NCBI GenBank assembly: GCA_030837305.1
Contig: JAUPKT010000496.1
Span: 1 to 7,295, forward strand
Length of the DNA stretch: 7,295 bases
Source: Thermodesulfobacteriota bacterium
GTDB lineage: Bacteria; Desulfobacterota; Desulfomonilia; Desulfomonilales; Desulfomonilaceae
Reading direction: 5' to 3'
Part shown: one piece after another, positions 1 through 6,095 of the stretch
Layout: each line of letters opens with the position of its first letter
Numbering within the stretch: position 1 is the stretch's first letter
Translations under genes and position numbers: made by a program
The notes under the pieces: generated by a model
Told to the model about the DNA's origin: nothing
Seen by the model: only the letters and a program-made list of their open reading frames with translations
Databases searched by the model: none

Positions 1-1063
1 CTCGGTTCTCAAAGAACGTGGGGTTGTGAGGGTCCAAAGAGATGGCCTTGGAGTAGTTTTGCAGCGCCTGGTCCAAATTGTTCATCTCATGATAGACAAG
101 CCCACGGTTATTGTAGGCAATCGCGTCCTTGGGATTGAGTTCTATCGCCCTATTGTAGTCAGCCTGAGCCTTCTCCGCATCTTTCAGCCTGTAATAAGAG
201 TCAGCCCTGATCCTATAAAGCTCGGCGTTGAGCGGATCTTTCTCAAGTGCGGTCGTAAAATCCTCGACAGCCTTCTTGTGCTGTCCCATCTTATATTGGG
301 TGAGGCCGCGATCTTTGAGAGCCTTCACCATGGTGGGATCGACTTTCAGGGCCTTTGTCCATAATTCCACGGCTTGCTTGTCTTTCCCTTGACGATAGTT
401 CTCAAGGGCCTCCACATAGAGTTCCTCAGCTCTCCTGTTTCTAAGGTTTTCTATCTTTTCTTCAATATCCTTCTGCTCTTCGCCGCCTCTGCCAACTTGC
501 AAGGTCGCCACATACGATTCGAGGGCCTTTTCCAGGTCCCCCTTTTTCTCGTACACCGAACCGAGGGCCTTGAGAGCCATGGCATTTTTCTTGTTCAAGG
601 TGATTGCTTGACGCAAATCCTTTATCGCCTGGTCCAGATCTCCCATTTCACCACGGACCAACCCCATGGTTGCATAGATGACGCTGTCTCGTTTGCCGAA
701 CTTCATGGCTGCGGAGAGATCGTTAACGCTCCCCGGAAGGTCTCCGGCATGGTAGCGAGCAACTCCACGATTGGCTAATGCAAAAGCGTAATCAGGCTTT
801 ATTTCGATCGCCCGGTCATAATCCTGTATCGCTCGGCTATACAGACCTTTCCTCTTGAACGCGATCCCGCGATTGTTCAAAGCAAGATGATCGCGGGGGT
901 CCAATCGAATTGCCCGCGTGAAAAAGGAAATGGCATCATCCAACCTGTTCTCGTTGAGCGCTTGCACGCCTTCGTTGTATAGATCCACGGCATCCTGCTG
1001 GGCGAAGCAGGGGAGGGCAATTGCCAAGAGGATGACGAAGAGGTATGGGGCTGACCTTTCCAT
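1..1063 (-). CDS. Exported TPR-repeat protein, C-terminus outside window
   Basis: The minus strand is open from an ATG at 1063-1061 to the window edge, giving 354 codons plus one base. Residues 1-21 form a Sec signal peptide: a short basic start (MERS), a hydrophobic core, and a likely cut after CFA before QQ. The Cys at 19 does not sit in a good lipobox. The rest is consecutive 34-residue TPR units at about 24-57, 58-91, 92-125, 126-159, 160-193, 211-244, 245-278, 279-312 and 313-346, with a tenth starting. Typical signatures are NNRG near unit starts and YxxAIxLxP at unit ends. A charged linker (about 194-210) splits a five-unit block from a four-unit block. An AAAGGA about 10 bases upstream supports the start. 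TPR arrays are protein-binding scaffolds; the periplasmic partner cannot be told. The gene is divergent from the gene at 1408. Confidence 0.93.
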   Translation of the reverse strand, partial: MERSAPYLFVILLAIALPCFAQQDAVDLYNEGVQALNENRLDDAISFFTRAIRLDPRDHLALNNRGIAFKRKGLYSRAIQDYDRAIEIKPDYAFALANRGVARYHAGDLPGSVNDLSAAMKFGKRDSVIYATMGLVRGEMGDLDQAIKDLRQAITLNKKNAMALKALGSVYEKKGDLEKALESYVATLQVGRGGEEQKDIEEKIENLRNRRAEELYVEALENYRQGKDKQAVELWTKALKVDPTMVKALKDRGLTQYKMGQHKKAVEDFTTALEKDPLNAELYRIRADSYYRLKDAEKAQADYNRAIELNPKDAIAYNNRGLVYHEMNNLDQALQNYSKAISLDPHNPTFFENR

Positions 1064-1169
1064 GCACTGCACGTCCTTTCACGCTGATCTCATTCGCGAG
1101 GTATTTCGCAATTGGTTCACTTTTTTCACCCTGTAAAACCAAATAGATGTAACTGAAACACTACTTGTT

Positions 1170-1213
1170 TTAGTATATTTTGCTATAAAAAATCAAATAA
1201 AATAATATACTAA
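1170..1213. repeat. Perfect 10-bp inverted repeat, possible operator
   Basis: TTAGTATATT at 1170-1179 is matched exactly by its reverse complement AATATACTAA at 1204-1213, with 24 bases between. The arm centres lie 34 bases apart, close to three helical turns, so two protein units could bind on one DNA face. Each arm contains TATACT reading outward (minus strand 1177-1172, plus strand 1206-1211), which resembles a -10 box, so the arms could also overlap divergent promoters. No good -35 box was found for either. In AT-rich DNA a 10-bp match has some chance of being accidental. Confidence 0.4.
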
Positions 1214-1275
1214 GATTTTATAATTAAAGGATGCAAAAGCTTTACCCATAACTTTATAATAATTAATATTTTTAC

Positions 1276-1303
1276 TTGACACGTAAAAAACACCATGTTA
1301 AAG
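1276..1303 (+). promoter_or_regulatory. Candidate sigma70-type promoter for the Cys-rich protein gene
   Basis: A consensus -35 TTGACA lies at 1276-1281. The best-placed -10 candidates are poor: TTAAAG at 1298-1303 with a 16-base spacer, or TAAAGC one base on with 17. The position would give a leader of roughly 95-100 nt before the ATG at 1408. The nine bases TTGACACGT recur in the candidate promoter at 6046. The strong -35 with a weak -10 suggests either an activator-dependent promoter or a chance match. Confidence 0.35.
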
Positions 1304-1384
1304 CCCCGGTTCAGCGAAGCCCACCAAAGGGCTAAATTCAGTTTCCTTCACTTGAGTCTACGCCCTCAAGTAATCATTGAAGGA
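1302..1384 (+). promoter_or_regulatory. Structured 5' leader with alternative pairings
   Basis: Two hairpins precede the RBS of the gene at 1408. AGCCC at 1318-1322 pairs with GGGCT at 1329-1333 (6-base loop); a second AGCCC at 1302-1306 could compete for the same GGGCT. Then TCCTTCA (1344-1350) can pair with TGAAGGA (1378-1384), enclosing an inner CTTGAG (1351-1356)/CTCAAG (1365-1370) stem. A1350 could instead extend the inner stem with T1371. The structure ends 9 bases before AAGGAGG (1394-1400). It matches no riboswitch class I know; a stability or attenuation role is inference. Confidence 0.35.
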
Positions 1385-1407
1385 TCTGACTACAAGGAGG
1401 ATGAGGT

Positions 1408-2016
1408 ATGGTGACAAGAGTCCCCGCGCTAATTTTGTCTTTTTTCGTGTGTATTCCCTTTTTCTTCATGACTAACGCCACGGCCGGAGGCCCACCATTC
1501 GCCCCGGCGCCCGCATATCAATGCGCGCCGCCTGTGTGCGGTCCCCCGGATTGCGGTCCCCGTCCTTTTGGGTTGGGCGCCTGTCTCAACATTTGCTCAG
1601 CAATATGCGGCACGGTCCTCGGCTGTCCAGCAAGGGTGGCCTCAGCAATCCTCGATCCTCCTCCGCCGATTTTTCCTCGTCGTCGGGCATTCTGCGGACC
1701 AGTGGGGTGTCCTCCGCCGCTCTGTCCACCCCAGGTCTGTGCTCCACCGCCCGTGAGGCCTATTACTAAAGTCAAACCAGCGGCTGTGGCATATCCGCCG
1801 CCGCCTCCGGTTGCATGTGGGCCGGCCCCTGTTGCCTTTCGCATGGCTCCCGGATGTGGTCCCCGCCCGCCGGTCCTAGGGTGCGGAGCAATATGCGCTA
1901 CCCTTCTGTCAATGCCGTTCCGGCTCTGTTCGGGTCTGCTCAGCGTGTCCGATGGACCGCTCGGTCCGGTGGCCGGTGTCTTTGACAATGCCTTTGAAGC
2001 ATACAACTCGTATTGA
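1408..2016 (+). CDS. Secreted Cys/Pro/Gly-rich protein with internal duplication, unknown function
   Basis: A 202-aa protein whose start is fixed by AAGGAGG at 1394-1400, seven bases before the ATG. Residues 1-26 are a clear Sec signal peptide (hydrophobic core 7-20, likely cleavage after ATA). The mature part, about 176 residues, holds 16 cysteines and by my count 41 prolines, largely as CGPP, CPPP, CAPP and CGPRP motifs. It has few charged residues, with an RRR cluster at 91-93 and a KVK near 121. Two hydrophobic segments, 65-82 and 161-178, are copies of each other, each preceded by CGPRP, so the protein is a duplicated module with a Pro-rich middle (83-135). I do not recognise the family. 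An even cysteine count in an exported protein suggests disulfides or metal binding, possibly a structural envelope protein; this is inference. A leader precedes it and a terminator follows, so it is probably monocistronic. Confidence 0.88.
   Translation: MVTRVPALILSFFVCIPFFFMTNATAGGPPFAPAPAYQCAPPVCGPPDCGPRPFGLGACLNICSAICGTVLGCPARVASAILDPPPPIFPRRRAFCGPVGCPPPLCPPQVCAPPPVRPITKVKPAAVAYPPPPPVACGPAPVAFRMAPGCGPRPPVLGCGAICATLLSMPFRLCSGLLSVSDGPLGPVAGVFDNAFEAYNSY
1552..1941 (+). repeat. Two copies of a Cys-containing module inside the secreted protein gene
   Basis: Copy one spans residues 49-82 (bases 1552-1653) and copy two residues 150-178 (bases 1855-1941). Both start with CGPRP, continue through an LG plus Cys, and end in an 18-residue segment that aligns without gaps. 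The shared pattern is AIC[GA]T[VL]L[GS]xPxR[VL]xS[AG][IL]L, with 9 of 18 residues identical. Spacing between CGPRP and AIC differs by five residues. The divergence indicates an old duplication rather than a recent slippage product. Confidence 0.65.
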
Positions 2017-2031
2017 TTAAGAATATCTCCT

Positions 2032-2057
2032 GATTGCGCCGTGCATCCGGCGCAATC
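2032..2057 (+). other. Perfect 10-bp GC-rich hairpin after the stop codon
   Basis: GATTGCGCCG (2032-2041) pairs perfectly with CGGCGCAATC (2048-2057) around a 6-base loop, 15 bases after the stop of the Cys-rich gene. No T-run follows, so it is not a standard intrinsic terminator. It may protect the mRNA 3' end or work with the terminator at 2179. Confidence 0.5.
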
Positions 2058-2178
2058 CAGTCCATCATTACACCATCGGGGGCAAGGCTAGCCACCACTA
2101 AAACGCTTCCGATCCCCAGGGAATGGGTGAAGTGGGATCCATTCCACATACTGAAAAACCCCAATTCCTCCTAATGTC

Positions 2179-2206
2179 GGGAACGCTCTGCGTTCCCCAT
2201 TTTTTT
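2179..2206 (+). terminator. Intrinsic terminator of the Cys-rich protein gene
   Basis: GGGAACGC (2179-2186) and GCGTTCCC (2190-2197) form a perfect 8-bp stem with a TCT loop, followed after CA by seven T residues (2200-2206). This is a textbook plus-strand terminator. It sits between the convergent ends of the gene at 1408 and the minus-strand gene ending at 2225, so it prevents read-through into the latter. Confidence 0.85.
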
Positions 2207-2224
2207 GTCCGTGAAAGAATTTCG

Positions 2225-2764
2225 CTACGTCTCAATAAGTTGCTCCCTGGCTTCTTCTCGCAATTTTTGGCGTCTGTTGCGCGACATTTGTTTCAAGGCC
2301 GTCTCTTCCCGAATCTCGTCAAAACGCTCCTTTTTTTGTTCAGCCTCTTCCTCCAGGCGCTCCTGCAACTCTTCCTGCCGTAGTCTTGCCTCGGCAATCT
2401 TTATCCTCTGATCCTCGATCAACATCTCATCAAGTTTTCGACCCTCTTCCGAGTTTCGTGCGCACAGAGCATGGTGTTTCTGTCTGAGAAATCCCGGGAT
2501 GGATTCCATGTGGAGCCCGCATGTCTTACAGACGTGCACGTCCGGATCGGAACCGGGTTTCAGGAGGACGAACCCCTGCTTTCTCAGGTCGTCTTCGTCG
2601 ATCCGGAGCGGTGTCCATATATCGCGCCGTTTCATGTATCCCCAGCCCTGTCGGAATACCCACAGCGTCTGCCACTCGCCGGCGGGTCTCTCCAACAGGT
2701 ACGAAAAACTAGCCTTATGAATCCAGATAACGTGCGCCGGGTCTGTCGTGTTCATCTCACTCAT
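2225..2764 (-). CDS. CCHC zinc-finger-like protein with C-terminal coiled coil
   Basis: The frame is open from 2890 (a TTG directly after a stop) to a TAG at 2227-2225. I chose ATG 2764 (179 aa) because an AAGGA lies 13 bases upstream and the TTG has no ribosome binding site; ATGs at 2797 and 2755 are alternatives. In this numbering an N-terminal globular part (about 1-75, rich in Trp and aromatics, e.g. WQTLWVFRQGWGYM) leads to C79-x2-C82-x14-H97-x3-C101, a CCHC zinc-binding pattern. From about 105 to the end the chain is highly charged, Glu/Arg/Lys-rich and helical, consistent with a coiled coil, and ends in a basic RNRRQKLREE stretch. There is no signal peptide or membrane segment, so it should be cytoplasmic. 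I do not recognise the family. Nucleic-acid binding or dimeric scaffolding is plausible but unproven. Confidence 0.75.
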   Translation of the reverse strand: MSEMNTTDPAHVIWIHKASFSYLLERPAGEWQTLWVFRQGWGYMKRRDIWTPLRIDEDDLRKQGFVLLKPGSDPDVHVCKTCGLHMESIPGFLRQKHHALCARNSEEGRKLDEMLIEDQRIKIAEARLRQEELQERLEEEAEQKKERFDEIREETALKQMSRNRRQKLREEAREQLIET

Positions 2765-2963
2765 CACGTCCGTACGTTCCTTGACAAGGGGCGTCATGAT
2801 TACATAGTATGCGAAATGTATAGTATATGAGTCATCTTGTGAAGATTCCTCGTCCTCAAGACCGGCCTTGTCTCCCTTTGCAGTGCCCAATTAAGGATAT
2901 ATACCGGCAAGATTCAGCCGGGATGCCGGGAATCCATGAGATGGAAAAGGGCTACGGAGTCGC

Positions 2964-4055
2964 ATGGAATCATACGCAGAGACCTCCACCTTGCCTGACG
3001 TGACGGTCACCGCTGTGGGGAGCATGCCCCATGATAACGCTGATCAGGCGGTCCGACTCATTCTTGATTGCCTGAAAGTAGCGCCCCACGCGCCTCAACT
3101 CCCGCGACTGGACCCTCGCGAACAGATGTGGATCCAGTTTGGGGAGAATATTCCACGTTTTCAGATGGATGTCGATCGGCTGAGTTATTATTTCGACACC
3201 TCCGGGGATCCATATCCCGAAATAGAGCGGTTCTACGAAGCATATCTTCACGTTTCGGAAGGGGGATCCGCAGATTTTTTTGACATCTCGCCTCGCCATG
3301 GAATGGGCATTGCCGCTTTCCTCGACGGCGTACAGCGCATTGGGAAGCCGATTCCTATCATTAAAGTCCAAGTGACCGGTCCCCTGAGCTTCTGTCTGAC
3401 CATAACGGACGAGACAAAGAAGCCTATCTTCTATCATTCGGTATTTCGAGACATAGCCGTCAAGTCCATGGGGCTGAAAGCCGTGAGGCTCTTGGAAAAA
3501 TTTCGGCCTCTTGCTGAAAAGGTGATCGTATTTTTTGATGAGCCCAGTTTGAGTGCGTATGGATCGTCGGCCTTTCTCGGGGTTTCCCAGGCCGATGTCA
3601 TTGATTCACTCAACGAAGTGATGGACATGATTACAGCGAGGGGCGGCATAGCGGGGGTGCATTGTTGCGGAAATACCGATTGGGGACTCTTGATGGAAAC
3701 CTCCGCCCGCATCATCAATTTTGACGCGGTTGATTACATGGAGACTCTGTCGATTTACGCGAAACCGCTGTCTGAGTTTTTGGCCCGGGGTGGCGTCCTT
3801 GCGTGGGGCGCGGTCTGTAATGACGCTCGGGCGGCATCACAAACCGCCGGTGACGTATTGGCCCGCATCAACAAGGGAATGAAGCTTCTCGAGAAGTCGG
3901 GACTGGACAGAGACTTGATCACGAAAAAATGTCTCATTACCCCGGCGTGCGGCTGCGCCGGCCTCGATCTCGAGACATGCCGCCGCGTGTACGAAACACT
4001 TGCGGAATTGGAAACAATCTTTTCTGAAGGCAAGCTCTCGCTTGCGGTTTCATGA
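2964..4055 (+). CDS. MetE/UROD-superfamily zinc methyltransferase-like protein
   Basis: A 363-aa soluble protein resembling the C-terminal catalytic barrel of cobalamin-independent methionine synthase, also related to uroporphyrinogen decarboxylase. Motifs in order: GSMPH (19-23), VTGPLSF (137-143), DEPSLSAYG (192-200), HCCGNTDW (233-240), NFDA...YMETL (252-262) and LITPACGCAG (324-333). H233, C235, E260 and C329 match the His-x-Cys, Glu, Cys zinc ligands of MetE, which activate homocysteine thiolate. The MetE N-terminal folate half is absent, and the length fits the short 'core' type that takes methyl from a corrinoid donor in some anaerobes. The real acceptor and donor are unknown, and homocysteine is only one option. 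The ATG has GGAG four bases upstream. It is the first gene of a likely operon with cooC 47 bp downstream. A weak TTGCAG/TATACC promoter (2878-2905) is possible. It is not a true HemE. Confidence 0.85.
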   Translation: MESYAETSTLPDVTVTAVGSMPHDNADQAVRLILDCLKVAPHAPQLPRLDPREQMWIQFGENIPRFQMDVDRLSYYFDTSGDPYPEIERFYEAYLHVSEGGSADFFDISPRHGMGIAAFLDGVQRIGKPIPIIKVQVTGPLSFCLTITDETKKPIFYHSVFRDIAVKSMGLKAVRLLEKFRPLAEKVIVFFDEPSLSAYGSSAFLGVSQADVIDSLNEVMDMITARGGIAGVHCCGNTDWGLLMETSARIINFDAVDYMETLSIYAKPLSEFLARGGVLAWGAVCNDARAASQTAGDVLARINKGMKLLEKSGLDRDLITKKCLITPACGCAGLDLETCRRVYETLAELETIFSEGKLSLAVS

Positions 4056-4102
4056 TCGACCTCAAATGAATGGAACTTTAAGGTAAGGAAACGGGAGGTG
4101 CC

Positions 4103-4873
4103 ATGGGTTTAACGTTGGCGGTAGCCGGCAAAGGGGGCGTAGGTAAGACTTCTTTAACCGCATTGATCATGAGGGTTTTGATTGAGGCCGGCAAGAAGCC
4201 GCTGTTGGCGATCGATGCGGATTCGAACTCAAATCTTCACGAAGTCCTGGGTATCCACGAACCGCGAAGCGTGGGTTGTGTCAGAGAAGAAACGAGAAAG
4301 CTCGGGGACGACATCCCCGGCGGCATGTCCAAAGACCGTTTCATGGAATATCAGATCCAGGCTTCTCTGGAAGAAACGAAGAATTTTGATTTTCTCTCCA
4401 TGGGCAGGCCCGAGGGATCCGGGTGTTACTGTATGGCCAATAACATACTTCGTGAAATCATATCCCGATTAACCTCGAATTATACCTTTGTCATTGTGGA
4501 TAATGAAGCCGGTATGGAGCACTTGTCTCGTCGAACCGAGGAGGAGGTCGACCATCTCTTCGTGGTGTCCGACGCGGCTCCTCGAAGCCTCCGGACCATA
4601 GGTCGCATCGCCGAACTCATTGATGAACTTGGTGGAAGGATCCATCACAAGCATTTTGTATTGAGCCGTGTCCATGGGGATCTTGACGATTTACCGGCTA
4701 CCACCAAGAAAGAGTTGGAGCAGCTTCCGTATCGTCCTGAAGGCGCCATCCCCTATGATCAAGCCCTCGTGGATTTGGACTTGAGCGGCGAGCCCTTGAT
4801 CAAGATATCAACCGACACGCCGTCATATAAGGCTGTCGAGGCACTCCTGAAGTCAGCGGGAATACTTTCGTGA
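4103..4873 (+). CDS. cooC: CODH nickel-insertion ATPase CooC-like
   Basis: A 256-aa cytoplasmic P-loop ATPase of the SIMIBI/MinD class. Residues 9-16 are the deviant Walker A motif GKGGVGKT with signature lysine K10. DADSNSN (38-44) matches the switch region usually written DADPNxN, and VIVDNEAGMEHLSRR (130-144) is Walker B with the following CooC-typical stretch. C108-Y-C110 is the CxC pair that in CooC binds Ni(II) at the dimer interface. CooC uses ATP to load nickel into the C-cluster of carbon monoxide dehydrogenase (anaerobic CO metabolism, acetyl-CoA pathway). GGGAGG at 4093-4098 fixes the start. It lies between the MetE-like gene and the lipocalin-like gene on the same strand. No CODH gene is in the window, so the client is inferred. 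Length and motifs look intact. Confidence 0.93.
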   Translation: MGLTLAVAGKGGVGKTSLTALIMRVLIEAGKKPLLAIDADSNSNLHEVLGIHEPRSVGCVREETRKLGDDIPGGMSKDRFMEYQIQASLEETKNFDFLSMGRPEGSGCYCMANNILREIISRLTSNYTFVIVDNEAGMEHLSRRTEEEVDHLFVVSDAAPRSLRTIGRIAELIDELGGRIHHKHFVLSRVHGDLDDLPATTKKELEQLPYRPEGAIPYDQALVDLDLSGEPLIKISTDTPSYKAVEALLKSAGILS

Positions 4874-4894
4874 GACCGGACAATGTGGTGACGG

Positions 4895-5995
4895 ATGATT
4901 GCGTGGCGATTCTTCATGGTTGGGTGGTTTTGTTTGATGGCCTTGGGCGTGTTTGCCGATGGGATGGAAAAAGAATTTTCCCAGGCGGATCCCAACAGGG
5001 TCATGAGTTTTCCTCGAGACCATGGCAAGCATCCCGATTTTCAGACTGAATGGTGGTACTTTACGGGAAACCTCACGGCGCCGGATCGTGAATTCGGCTT
5101 TCAGCTCACGTTTTTCCGGAGAAGTCTCTTCACGGAAAGGGTAAATCTCACATCGAATTGGGCGGCCAAGGATCTCTACCCTGCACATTTTGCCATTACC
5201 GACAAGACGGGGAAACGCTTTTTTCATTTTGAAGCCATGTCTCGAGAGGGCCCGAATTTAGCCGGGGCGTCTGATAAAGATCTGGACGTGAGCATCGGGA
5301 ATTGGAGTGCGCTGCGAGCCGGCGACAGTATTATCTTGGCCGCGGCGGCAGAGGGTGTTGAACTCAAGCTCACATTGAGACCCGCCAAAGCCATGGTGCT
5401 CCAGGGACAGAATGGATACAGCAGGAAGGGTGACAGCGAACATCAGTCTTCCCATTACTACTCGTTTACGCGGCTCTCTGCACAAGGGATGGTGACCATT
5501 GGTGAGGAGTCTTATTCGGTGGAGGGTTTGGCCTGGATGGATCATGAATTCGGGTCAAGCATTCTGTCCTCCGATCAGGCTGGCTGGGACTGGTTCAGTC
5601 TTCAGCTTGACGACGGATCCGAAGTAATGGTGTTCCATCTGAGAAAGAAAGACGGCACGTTTGAGAGGCCTTTTGGAACCCTCGTGACGGCAGACGGTGT
5701 CGCCAAATACCTCTCGGGAGATCAAATAAGCATTGTGGCGAATCGATCGTGGAAAAGCCCCAAAACCGGAGCGGTCTATCCGGCGGCCTGGACCATTCGA
5801 CTCAAGGATTCCAACACCCGTCTGGAAGTGGTGCCCAGCATGGAAGACCAGGAGTTATCCGCGAGGAAATCAACCCAGGTCGTCTATTGGGAAGGGGCTG
5901 TGCAGATCCAGGGGATTAGCCAGGGATCACCGGTACGGGGAAGCGGGTACGCGGAACTTACCGGGTATGCCCATTCCATGGGAGGACGCCTCTGA
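4895..5995 (+). CDS. Secreted AttH/CrtC-type lipocalin-like protein (predicted hydrolase family)
   Basis: A 366-aa exported protein. Residues 1-21 form a signal peptide (hydrophobic 5-20, likely cut after VFA). The ATG at 4895 is the first possible start, since an in-frame TGA lies at 4889-4891; the RBS is weak. The mature part carries family hallmarks of the two-lobed lipocalin-like proteins annotated as predicted secreted hydrolases and related to carotenoid 1,2-hydratase CrtC: EWWYFTGNL (52-60), YYSFTR (188-193), GLAWMDHEFG (211-220), GWDWFSLQLDDG (230-241), YWEGAV (331-336) and GYAELTGY (351-358). D216 in WMDHEFG is a natural candidate for the acidic catalytic residue. The substrate is unknown; hydrophobic ligand binding in the periplasm is the usual expectation. 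No carotenoid genes are nearby, so CrtC activity is unlikely. It follows cooC by 21 bp and probably shares its transcript. Confidence 0.85.
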   Translation: MIAWRFFMVGWFCLMALGVFADGMEKEFSQADPNRVMSFPRDHGKHPDFQTEWWYFTGNLTAPDREFGFQLTFFRRSLFTERVNLTSNWAAKDLYPAHFAITDKTGKRFFHFEAMSREGPNLAGASDKDLDVSIGNWSALRAGDSIILAAAAEGVELKLTLRPAKAMVLQGQNGYSRKGDSEHQSSHYYSFTRLSAQGMVTIGEESYSVEGLAWMDHEFGSSILSSDQAGWDWFSLQLDDGSEVMVFHLRKKDGTFERPFGTLVTADGVAKYLSGDQISIVANRSWKSPKTGAVYPAAWTIRLKDSNTRLEVVPSMEDQELSARKSTQVVYWEGAVQIQGISQGSPVRGSGYAELTGYAHSMGGRL

Positions 5996-6045
5996 GGCCC
6001 ATGGCCCTTTTCATACGTTTCCTCTCGCAACATGACCGAATTGTA

Positions 6046-6075
6046 TTGACACGTTTCATGAGCTTTGGGTAAATT
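6046..6075 (+). promoter_or_regulatory. Candidate sigma70-type promoter for the 27-aa protein
   Basis: A consensus TTGACA at 6046-6051 is followed after 18 bases by TAAATT at 6070-6075 (four of six to TATAAT). Transcription would begin near 6082, giving a very short leader in which GGAGGTGA (6083-6090) is almost at the 5' end. The promoter lies 51 bp after the stop of the lipocalin-like gene, so the small gene can be expressed independently of the upstream operon. Confidence 0.5.
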
Positions 6076-6095
6076 GGCCCCTGGAGGTGAGGGAT

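Larger units (their letters stand above)
1064..1407. other. AT-rich divergent intergenic region
   Basis: This 344-bp stretch separates the divergent TPR gene and the Cys-rich secreted protein gene, so it should carry both promoters. Bases about 1140-1290 are strongly AT-rich with many A and T runs, unlike the flanking coding DNA. It contains a perfect inverted repeat, a candidate plus-strand -35 element and a structured leader, listed separately. I see no convincing protein-coding gene or known RNA gene in it. Confidence 0.8.

Noticed and set aside
26..778. Two plus-strand open frames of 112 and 134 codons over the first 780 bases
   Set aside because: They lie antisense to an uninterrupted TPR-repeat reading frame with regular 34-residue periodicity, which is clearly the real gene.
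1302..1384. A known riboswitch (SAM, cobalamin, c-di-GMP, preQ1) in the leader
   Set aside because: None of the conserved cores of these classes can be found; only generic stems are visible.
1295..1414. A 39-codon upstream ORF whose stop overlaps the ATG of the Cys-rich gene (ATGGTGA arrangement), suggestive of a leader peptide
   Set aside because: There is no Shine-Dalgarno before ATG 1295, and the ATG falls inside the candidate promoter between -35 and -10, so it would not be transcribed from it.
1518..2006. A 162-codon open frame antisense to the Cys-rich gene
   Set aside because: It is a product of GC-rich Pro/Gly/Cys codons, whose complements avoid stops. The plus frame has a signal peptide, SD and terminator, while this one has none of these.
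2964..4055. Assignment as uroporphyrinogen decarboxylase HemE
   Set aside because: The HCCG and TPACG zinc-ligand motifs and DEPSLS fit the MetE-type branch. I do not see the N-terminal Arg-containing substrate motif expected of HemE.
4895..5995. Assignment as carotenoid 1,2-hydratase CrtC
   Set aside because: Only family-level motifs are shared and no carotenoid biosynthesis gene is nearby; the broader predicted secreted hydrolase/lipocalin-like label is safer.
5996..6015. A weak GGCC-CAT-GGCC hairpin followed by CTTTTC just after the lipocalin-like gene, as an operon terminator
   Set aside because: The stem is only four base pairs and the T-run only four, too weak to call.
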